DNA of 45,582 nt from Filomicrobium sp. (GTDB lineage: Bacteria; Pseudomonadota; Alphaproteobacteria; Rhizobiales; Hyphomicrobiaceae), in contig JARFQY010000325.1 in NCBI GenBank assembly GCA_029287535.1, positions 1-45,582 on the forward strand. The letters are read 5' to 3'. The stretch's first letter is position 1. The number at the start of each line of letters is the position of its first letter. A model generated the notes under the pieces. It was not told the origin of the DNA. It worked only from the letters and a program-made list of their open reading frames with translations, and ran no database searches. Below are positions 40,427-45,582 of the stretch, one piece after another. The translations under genes and the position numbers were made by a program.

Positions 40427-41659
40427 TTAACCCTCGTATCGGCGGACGATGAGGGTGGCATTGGTCCCGCCAAATCCGAAACTGTTCGACATGACACAGT
40501 TAAGCTCCAGGTTGTCGAGCCGTTTCCGGACGATTGGCAGCCCCTCGAATTCCGGGTCGAGCTCGTCAATATTCGCACTTTCGCAAATGAATCCCTCTTT
40601 CATCATCAAAAGCGAAAAAATAGTCTCCTGCACGCCGATCGCGCCGAGCGAGTGCCCGGTGAGCGACTTCGTTGCCGAGATATAGGGGATGTCGTTACCG
40701 AACAGCTCGCGGACGGCTTCCATCTCTCGCTGATCGCCAATCGGCGTCGCAGTTGCGTGCGGATTGATGTAGTCGATCTTGTCACCAATACCCTTCCCGT
40801 CGAGGCCTTCCATCGCAATACGCATGCAGCGCAGTGCGCCTTCACCGGACGGGGCAACCATGTCGAAGCCGTCAGACGTCGCGCCATAGCCGACGATTTC
40901 ACCGTAAATCGTGGCGCCGCGCGCCTTGGCATGCTCCAGCTCCTCAAGCACGACCACCCCGGCGCCGCCGGCGATCACAAAGCCGTCGCGATCCTTGTCA
41001 AACGCCCGGCTGGACCGCTCTGGAGTCGCATTGTACTTGGTCGACATCGCACCCATGGCGTCGAATAGCACTGACAGGGTCCAATCAAGCTCCTCGCAGC
41101 CACCAGCGAAGATGATGTCCTGTTTGCCCCAGGCGATCAGTTCCGCGGCATTGCCAATGCAGTGCGCCGAGGTCGAGCAGGCCGACGAAATGGAATAATT
41201 GGTGCCTTTGATTTCAAAGGTCGTGGCAAGTGCCGCCGAGGGACCCGAGCACATGGCTTTTGGGACGTCGAATGGGCCGATTTTCTTCGGCCCCTTGGTC
41301 TGGGCGATTTCCGCGGCCCGGACGATCGCATGGGTTGACGGGCCACCGGACCCTACGATGATCCCGCTTCGCTCGTTGACGACCTCATCGCGTTCCAGGC
41401 CCGAATCCCGGATCGCCTGATCCATGGCAATGTAATTCCAGGCGATGCCGGCTTCCATGAAGCGCTTGGGTTTGCGCGGGACCTTGTCGGCCCACTCCAG
41501 CTTCGGATCGCCGTGCACATGACAACGAAATCCCATTTCGGCATAGGTTTCGGAGAATACGACCCCGGACTTGCCCTCTCGGAGCGAAGCCAGCACATCC
41601 GGAGTGGAGTTTCCGATGGAGGACACAATCCCCATACCGGTGACGACCACGCGTCTCAT
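40427..41659 (-). CDS. fabB: 3-oxoacyl-[acyl-carrier-protein] synthase I (FabB)
   Basis: FabB condenses malonyl-ACP with acyl-ACP and is needed for unsaturated fatty acids together with FabA. The thiolase-fold protein has 410 residues. The active Cys161 is in [14 protein letters not shown]. The two histidines are in [11 protein letters not shown] and [12 protein letters not shown]. The C-terminal [13 protein letters not shown] is exact. Start ATG 41659 follows AAGGAA; a TTG one codon upstream is ignored. It lies downstream of fabA on the same strand (145 bp apart), and the pair is presumably cotranscribed. Confidence 0.94.
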   Translation of the reverse strand: MRRVVVTGMGIVSSIGNSTPDVLASLREGKSGVVFSETYAEMGFRCHVHGDPKLEWADKVPRKPKRFMEAGIAWNYIAMDQAIRDSGLERDEVVNERSGIIVGSGGPSTHAIVRAAEIAQTKGPKKIGPFDVPKAMCSGPSAALATTFEIKGTNYSISSACSTSAHCIGNAAELIAWGKQDIIFAGGCEELDWTLSVLFDAMGAMSTKYNATPERSSRAFDKDRDGFVIAGGAGVVVLEELEHAKARGATIYGEIVGYGATSDGFDMVAPSGEGALRCMRIAMEGLDGKGIGDKIDYINPHATATPIGDQREMEAVRELFGNDIPYISATKSLTGHSLGAIGVQETIFSLLMMKEGFICESANIDELDPEFEGLPIVRKRLDNLELNCVMSNSFGFGGTNATLIVRRYEG

Positions 41660-41804
41660 CAATTTTTTCCTTCCTGTCGCGGCTCGCGGTCAGTCCGTTG
41701 GGCGGGCGCCGTGGCCAAGTCATCGGCCTTGCCGCCGGCCGTGCCGATCGGGTGGCCAAGAATTATGCTCCAGCCCGAGGCAGGCTGGCCGTAGAGGCGA
41801 CCGA

Positions 41805-42329
41805 CTAGGCGTTTTCGGCCTCGAACAGGCCCACGCGAAGGTCCGTCGCCGTATAGATGACCTCACCGTCAGCTTTGAGCGTTCCATCGGCGATGGCAAG
41901 CTTCAGCCTGCGCAAAATGACCCGCTTCAGATCAACAATGTACTCGACCTTCTTGACGTTTGGCACCACCATTCCAGTGAACTTTACTTCACCGACCCCG
42001 AGCGCGCGGCCGCGGCCAGGCGCTCCGAGCCAGCCCAGGAAGAAACCAGTCATCTGCCACAAGGCATCGAGGCCAAGACATCCCGGCATCACGGGATCGC
42101 CCTGGAAATGGCACTTGAAGAACCAGTCCACGTTGGGGTTCCCCTCGACTGCGAGCGTTGCCACGAGCTGGCCCTTGCCGTGCTCACCGCCATCCTCGCT
42201 GATCGAGGAAATCTCGTCGAACATCAGCATCGGCGGCAACGGCAGCTGCGCATTGCCTGGCCCGAACAGCTCGCCGCGCCCGCAGGCCAAAAGGTCTTCG
42301 TATGAATAGCTCGATTGCCGCTCCGCCAT
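41805..42329 (-). CDS. fabA: 3-hydroxydecanoyl-ACP dehydratase/isomerase FabA
   Basis: FabA dehydrates and isomerises C10 intermediates, starting unsaturated fatty acid synthesis. The 174-residue hot-dog-fold protein has its catalytic His74 and Asp88 in [22 protein letters not shown]. The length and the [13 protein letters not shown] block match the family. It is divergent from irr across 332 bp. fabA-fabB-fabI next to irr is a known rhizobial arrangement. Confidence 0.95.
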   Translation of the reverse strand: MAERQSSYSYEDLLACGRGELFGPGNAQLPLPPMLMFDEISSISEDGGEHGKGQLVATLAVEGNPNVDWFFKCHFQGDPVMPGCLGLDALWQMTGFFLGWLGAPGRGRALGVGEVKFTGMVVPNVKKVEYIVDLKRVILRRLKLAIADGTLKADGEVIYTATDLRVGLFEAENA

Positions 42330-42403
42330 GGGCCTTGCCTAGTTCCCTTTCGATAGGATCCTGTTCGTGCTCTCAAAACGCAAAAGCGGCCGCCAATCCA
42401 GCG

Positions 42404-42424
42404 AGCCGCAAGATCGCGGCTTTT
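42404..42424 (+). terminator. Hairpin with T-run in the fabA-irr gap
   Basis: AGCCGC-AAGATC-GCGGCT followed by TTT, on the plus strand. It lies between the divergent starts, so no annotated plus-strand transcript needs ending here. It could belong to an unannotated short transcript. The gap 42330-42661 otherwise holds the irr promoter and no gene. Confidence 0.35.
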
Positions 42425-42546
42425 ACCATACCCTTCGACCGTTCAAAAGGTAAACGCGCCGGGCGTCAAGGGCATCGGCCTAGTGCGGCGTGCTCGCGCG
42501 TTGCACATGGCGCCGCAAACACCTATACTTATGCGCATCTGCAAGT

Positions 42547-42576
42547 TTGGAAGGCTGCCATTTGGCGGCCTATAAT
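42547..42576 (+). promoter_or_regulatory. Candidate irr promoter
   Basis: TTGGAA (42547-42552), an 18-bp spacer and a perfect TATAAT (42571-42576). The predicted transcription start near 42583 gives a leader of about 80 nt for irr. Confidence 0.55.
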
Positions 42577-42661
42577 GTCGTGCAGTATCGGCCAGCCTCA
42601 CATGACGGACGGTCTTTAGACTGCTTGGACAAACGACTGAGACGGCGGTGGATTGCAGCGA

Positions 42662-43093
42662 ATGCGGAAGCTAGGCAGCACTTCGATTGAACAGACACTT
42701 CGCGATGCCGGCCTGCGACCGACGCGTCAGCGGCTCGCCTTGGGCGGTTTGCTGTTTTCCGGCCATGACCGTCATGTCACGGCTGAGCAATTGCATGCCG
42801 AGGTGAGTACCGAGGGCGAGCACGTCTCACTGGCGACCGTCTATAACACCCTGCACCAGTTCCGGCAGGCCGGTCTTCTGCGCGAAATCGCCATAGATTC
42901 CAATAAGACCTACTTCGACACCAACACCTCGAACCACAACCACTACCTACTGGAGCCCGAAGGTGAGCTGATGGACATCGACAGCGACTCCATCACCATC
43001 GATGGCCTTCCTGAACCGCCCGAGGGAATGCGTATTTCGCATATCGACGTTGTCGTCCGCCTCGTTCGCGAGGACGAGGGCGCAGGCGAGTAG
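42662..43093 (+). CDS. irr: Irr-type iron response regulator (Fur family)
   Basis: Irr controls iron and haem genes in rhizobia and is degraded or inactivated when haem is present. The 143-residue protein has the Fur winged helix (LRPTRQRLALGGLLFSGHDRHVTAEQLHAEV and VSLATVYNTLHQF). Irr-specific features are FDTNTSNHNHYLLE, DGLPEPPEGMRISHIDVVVRL, and the lack of the Fur C-terminal Cys pair. The usual H-H-H haem/metal run reads His92-Asn93-His94. No N-terminal GCPWH haem motif is present. ATG 42662 has a poor ribosome binding site (GGTGG, 11-nt gap). Confidence 0.88.
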   Translation: MRKLGSTSIEQTLRDAGLRPTRQRLALGGLLFSGHDRHVTAEQLHAEVSTEGEHVSLATVYNTLHQFRQAGLLREIAIDSNKTYFDTNTSNHNHYLLEPEGELMDIDSDSITIDGLPEPPEGMRISHIDVVVRLVREDEGAGE

Positions 43094-43547
43094 GTGCTGC
43101 AACTCCATCTTTGAGCAGTCCAGCCTGGCGTGGTCTCGGGTACATCCCGCGCGTGCCTTTCCTGAGCGCCCGCACCAATACGGGCTTGCTCGCCAAGATG
43201 CTTGTCGGCCTGAAGCGGCCGTTTAAACGGCGGGGGTTTGCCAAGTGGCGGTGCAAGCTCAAGACGCACTGTTAACCACATCGGCCTTGGTCATCGCTAG
43301 CTCGAATTTTCTTCGCACGAATGGGCCGATGCGACTTGCTATTTTTAATGAGCCTCCTGGCCCGGCTGTCCCGTGTCGTATGCGCTTCCTGCAATTAAAC
43401 AATTTGAGCACTGACGGTATTATTTTCCGTGCCGGCGCTTCATTATTTGTCTTTGAATTTTTCTCTAAATTTTTCTCTGAGATTGAGTGATAGGCGGCGT
43501 GTCGTGGCCTGTTCCGGGACAATCACAACAAACAGGAACCGCAGAGC
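43094..43547. other. 454-bp gap between irr and the Hint gene
   Basis: No supported gene. It contains the 14-bp palindrome GCCGTTTAAACGGC (43218-43231). An AT-richer stretch (about 43290-43490) ends in two near-copies of TTTTTCTCT, unlike the GC-rich surroundings. A small open frame at 43245-43490 has no family features. It probably holds the Hint gene promoter. Confidence 0.5.
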
Positions 43548-43574
43548 ATTACGCGCAGAAATCTTGCTGCCGGC

Positions 43575-44267
43575 TTGGCCATTCTTGCCACTGCAATGAC
43601 ATCTCCTACGGGTGCTCAAGCATTCTTCGGCCGAACCCGCCGCGGCCTCCCTGGTCAAGATGGCGGGGAGGGCGGTGGTCGCGCTTGCTTTCTTCTCGGC
43701 ACACGGATCCAAACACCAGGTGGCGAGATCGACGTCGAGAAGCTCTGTGAGGGCGATCTTGTTCGAACCTCTTCCGGACAGGCCCGTACCGTAAAGCGGG
43801 TCTTCAGCTGGAAGGCCGAGCGCGGTCCCGATCACAGCTGGGACGTCGACGTCGCTCCTGTGAAGATCGCGCGCTCCGCCCTGGCGCCGAACGTCCCCCA
43901 CCGCGACCTGTATGTGTCGCCCGAACATGCCATCTACGTGGACGGCGCGCTCATTAGTGCGCGATTGCTGGTGAATGGTCGCTCTATCGTACGTTGCGAG
44001 CAGCACGAAGCCGACGAGCTGAGCTACTTCCATATTGAGCTCGAAGACCACCAGGTGATTTTCGCCGAGGGAACGCCAGTCGAGTCATTCCTCGACGAAG
44101 ACATGCCACTTTTTGCCCCGACGTTCCGCGGCAGCGGCAGAAGGGCGGACCTGGCCTCCCGGTTGCGCAGCGCGGCCTCACCGTGGGTCGATTGTCGGAC
44201 AGAGGCTGACAAGGCGCGCGATCGTCTCGACGTGCGCGCATACGACTGGTCGCGTGTCGCTGCTTAG
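43575..44267 (+). CDS. Exported Hint (hedgehog/intein)-domain protein
   Basis: A 230-residue protein (from TTG 43575) built around a Hint_2-type domain. The N-terminal block is CFLLGTRIQTPGGEIDVEKLCEGDLVRT, with Cys38 at the position of a self-splicing nucleophile. The B-block is DLYVSPEHAIYVDGALISARLLV (His118). Then comes YFHIELEDHQVIFAEGTPVESFLD. Related domains in alphaproteobacteria occur at the ends of secreted proteins. Reading upstream in the same frame gives ITRRNLAAGLAILATAMTSP, a Tat-like leader ending in AQA. The nearest codon able to start it with a ribosome binding site (AGGAA, 9 nt) is ATT 43548. The start is therefore unresolved. Confidence 0.7.
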   Translation: MAILATAMTSPTGAQAFFGRTRRGLPGQDGGEGGGRACFLLGTRIQTPGGEIDVEKLCEGDLVRTSSGQARTVKRVFSWKAERGPDHSWDVDVAPVKIARSALAPNVPHRDLYVSPEHAIYVDGALISARLLVNGRSIVRCEQHEADELSYFHIELEDHQVIFAEGTPVESFLDEDMPLFAPTFRGSGRRADLASRLRSAASPWVDCRTEADKARDRLDVRAYDWSRVAA

Positions 44268-44280
44268 TCGGTAAATCAAA

Positions 44281-44360
44281 CAGGAAGACGGCCTTCAGCA
44301 TTACAGGCCTTGTTCAGCGCGATATCTGTCGCGCACGTCTTCCTGGGCGCTGACGCGCCC
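44281..44360 (+). ncRNA. Candidate structured RNA (three-way junction plus hairpin)
   Basis: CAGGAAGACG (44281-44290) pairs perfectly with CGTCTTCCTG (44336-44345). Enclosed are a GCCT/AGGC hairpin (44291-44308) and GCGCGA-TATCTG-TCGCGC (44317-44334). Directly after comes GGGCGC-TGAC-GCGCCC (44345-44360). It begins 13 nt after the Hint stop, so it may be a 3' UTR element or a separate small RNA on either strand. I know no family with this layout. Confidence 0.4.
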
Positions 44361-44374
44361 GATTGCGGTTTCTT

Positions 44375-44396
44375 TCGCGCACACTTCCTGAAGTCG
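44375..44396 (+). repeat. 22-bp inverted repeat, left arm
   Basis: A perfect reverse-complement copy stands at 44676-44697, on the other side of tRNA-Pro. Each arm also has an internal dyad (ACTTC-CT-GAAGT). Confidence 0.85.
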
Positions 44397-44448
44397 CGTG
44401 CGGTGTGCCGCTCGCATCCGCCGCGAGATTATCGGCGGGTGATGATGC

Positions 44449-44480
44449 GTGTTGGGCCAACCGCTCCAACAGCCGCTTGC
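44449..44480 (+). repeat. 32-bp direct repeat, copy 1
   Basis: Identical to 44517-44548, offset by 68 bp. It contains the dyad GTTGG-G-CCAAC. Confidence 0.88.
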
Positions 44481-44516
44481 CCACCAACGCGGGCTTGCAC
44501 TGTGTTGGAGGAGCGA

Positions 44517-44548
44517 GTGTTGGGCCAACCGCTCCAACAGCCGCTTGC
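44517..44548 (+). repeat. 32-bp direct repeat, copy 2
   Basis: The second copy ends 23 bp from the 3' end of tRNA-Pro. Its last bases take part in an 8-bp hairpin, CCAACAGC (44534-44541) with GCTGTTGG (44551-44558), which could terminate the tRNA transcript on the minus strand. Confidence 0.88.
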
Positions 44549-44570
44549 GAGCTGTTGGGCTAACCAAAAA

Positions 44571-44647
44571 TGGTCGGAGCGGGGAGATTCGAACTCCCGA
44601 CCCCTTGCTCCCGAAGCAAGTGCGCTACCAGGCTGCGCTACGCTCCG
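44571..44647 (-). tRNA. tRNA-Pro (anticodon CGG)
   Basis: Read on the minus strand, CGGAGCG (5' acceptor) pairs with CGCTCCG before the discriminator A and an encoded CCA. The anticodon arm is CTTGC-TTCGGGA-GCAAG, giving CGG, which reads CCG proline codons. The T-arm GGGAG-TTCGAAT-CTCCC is intact. Length is 77 nt. An AT-rich TTTTAAAAATT just upstream (44653-44663) may be part of its promoter. Confidence 0.95.
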
Positions 44648-44675
44648 CCAATTTTTAAAATTCGCCCGTCGGGCA

Positions 44676-44697
44676 CGACTTCAGGAAGTGTGCGCGA
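44676..44697 (-). repeat. 22-bp inverted repeat, right arm
   Basis: Perfect reverse complement of 44375-44396. On the minus strand it sits about 30 bp upstream of tRNA-Pro. Confidence 0.85.
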
Positions 44698-44888
44698 CGC
44701 CACCCGCCCGGCTCATAGAGCCACGGGCCAGCCGCCATCGGGAGTGGCGGCTTTCTTTCGGCAAGGCGGAACTTATAGCTACAGCCATAGCCGCCTGCAA
44801 GCGCATCTGGCGCCTCAGACCGGCCAACACCGGACTGACCGCGCCCCGTGTCACGCCGGTTCGAGAATGCTCCTCAGCGCACCTCCCC

Positions 44889-45370
44889 TCAGCACAGCTC
44901 CCATTTGTCGCGCCACTCCGGCGACACGAAGTTGATAATGAGCGACGTGCGAACGCCGTTGATCGGCCGCTTGCCAAACCCGTGCCATGTGTCCTTGCCC
45001 GGAATGAAGATCAACCCGGCGTTGGCCGCATAGGGCGCCGAGACCACGAGGTTGTGTTCCGGCGTCGCGTCGTAGACGTCCGTGCCGGCATCCCGTAAGG
45101 CCGGTTCTTCAGAGATATAGACGAACATCGTGAACAGTTTCACCGAGATGTCGGTATGCGGTTCCAGCCAGAACCCGTCGGTGTCGATGCAGTACTCATG
45201 CGCAGTTGGCCGGTGGAAAGATAGGTGCCGGTGGCTTTTTCGATCGCCCGCACGGTGTCCGCGTTGCCGAAGGCCTCCGCAATCTGGCGCACGACAGGAA
45301 ACTCGTTTTGTGCTTCGGCCGTGCGCGCGCTTCACGAGCGCGCACCCGCCGCTCCATTGACAATCATCAT
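44889..45370 (-). pseudogene. 2-oxoglutarate/Fe(II) oxygenase, frameshifted and N-truncated
   Basis: The C-terminal half is intact in one frame. It has the metal motif H-x-D in FWLEPHTDISVKLFTMFVYI (His at 45156-45158, Asp at 45150-45152), then GTDVYDATPEHN, then IPGKDTWHGFGKRPINGVRTSLIINFV with the distal His (44982-44984) and the 2-oxoglutarate Arg. Upstream the family sequence continues in another frame: QNEFPVVRQIAEAFGNADTVRAIEKATGTYLS. One extra G near 45196-45204 (ATGAG to ATGGAG) would join them as LRMEYCIDTDG. A second break, a TGA at 45332-45334 inside a GCGCG hairpin, separates MMIVNGAAGARS. The first part of the domain is missing. Either decay or sequencing error is possible. Confidence 0.7.
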
Positions 45371-45392
45371 TGTCCTCGGATCGATTCAGATT

Positions 45393-45412
45393 ATATTCTA
45401 AAAACCGAATAT
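45393..45412. promoter_or_regulatory. SqrR/BigR-type operator (ATTC-N8-GAAT)
   Basis: ATATTC (45393-45398), eight bases, GAATAT (45407-45412), 21 bp before the transporter start. The half-sites and spacing match the inverted repeat I recall for the persulfide-responsive repressor SqrR and its relative BigR. Confidence 0.6.
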
Positions 45413-45432
45413 GTTTGGAAGGAGATCCAGCA

Positions 45433-45582
45433 ATGCCCCTGAACTGGAGAATGGGGGGTCTGCTGCTCGGCGTGGTTTTCTTCGCCGCCGTGCTGTTGGT
45501 CAAGCCCATAGGCGTTTCGACCCAGTTTGTGATCCTTGACGGGATCCTCTGGAACGCCGTTGACCCCGGCGTCGTCGTCGAA
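45433..45582 (+). CDS. YeeE/YedE-family sulfur transporter (partial, runs off the end)
   Basis: Fifty codons are visible. The first helix is MGGLLLGVVFFAAVLLVKPI, followed by GVSTQFVILDGILWNAVDPG. The KPIGVSTQFV stretch is typical of YeeE/YedE (DUF395) inner-membrane proteins, which import thiosulfate or other reduced sulfur. Such proteins are found with BigR/SqrR regulons. ATG 45433 has AAGGAG 8 nt upstream. The gene is cut by the window end, so integrity cannot be judged. Confidence 0.75.
   Translation, partial: MPLNWRMGGLLLGVVFFAAVLLVKPIGVSTQFVILDGILWNAVDPGVVVE

Noticed and set aside
42615-42631. ICE-like sequence TTTAGAC-TGC-TTGGACA in the irr leader
   Set aside because: Only the left half resembles an Irr site; the right half matches 4 of 7, and it lies downstream of the predicted start of transcription. 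Too weak to call autoregulation.
43245-43490. Small 81-codon open frame in the irr-Hint gap
   Set aside because: Low-complexity, AT-rich 3' half, no ribosome site or recognisable motif.
44449-44548. Two 32-bp repeats as a CRISPR array
   Set aside because: Only two copies, no cas genes, and the repeat overlaps a tRNA-proximal hairpin. Not a CRISPR.
44570-44935. Open frame reading GRFELPTPCSRSK over the tRNA region
   Set aside because: This is the well-known false translation of a tRNA gene (here tRNA-Pro). The frame covers the tRNA and repeats and has no protein family.

Overview
The window looks like one contig, or the end of one, from an alphaproteobacterium of the Hyphomicrobiales (Rhizobiales) type. 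It is about 45.6 kb, GC-rich and densely coded. Bases 1-18 match the Nextera/Tn5 mosaic-end adaptor, so base 1 is a library or assembly edge rather than genome. The order mutS-glnD-murJ-trpS-usp-nfu, then tsaB-rimI-plsC-miaB-phoH-ybeY-corC-lnt-HTH-metK-trmB, then rimP-nusA-ylxR-infB-rbfA-truB-rpsO-pnp is the conserved backbone I know from this order. So is the later fabI-fabB-fabA block divergent from an irr-type regulator. No rRNA, phage, IS element or CRISPR array was seen.

Layout. 19-33.1 kb is almost all plus-strand housekeeping: mismatch repair, nitrogen sensing, lipid II flipping, Fe-S assembly, tRNA modification, membrane lipid and lipoprotein synthesis, then the transcription/translation operon, which ends at a perfect 15-bp hairpin after pnp. 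33.1-35.7 kb is an envelope pair: a secreted CARDB-like protein carrying a peptidoglycan-binding insert (minus) and a divergent RlpA-like protein. 35.7-38.4 kb is a copper module: a P1B ATPase and a divergent CsoR, with two palindromic operators between them. 38.4-42.3 kb holds murI and the unsaturated fatty acid genes fabI, fabB and fabA on the minus strand. 42.6 kb onward is accessory: irr, an exported Hint-domain protein, a highly structured repeat-rich stretch around tRNA-Pro(CGG), a frameshifted 2-oxoglutarate/Fe(II) oxygenase, and the start of a YeeE/YedE sulfur transporter.

Main observations for a second look. (1) An Irr/ICE-like palindrome sits upstream of nfu, while this contig's Irr has H-N-H where I recall H-H-H. 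(2) A predicted three-way-junction RNA and large direct and inverted repeats lie around tRNA-Pro. (3) A Hint protein has a Tat-like leader that no ATG/GTG/TTG start reaches. (4) The copper ATPase has GDGVID in place of GDGxND. (5) csoR appears leaderless, with an operator lying between and over its promoter elements. (6) An ATTC-N8-GAAT operator of SqrR/BigR type precedes the sulfur transporter. (7) Attenuator-like leaders precede rimP-nusA and rpsO. All functional calls come from reading motifs and gene order. No database search was possible.
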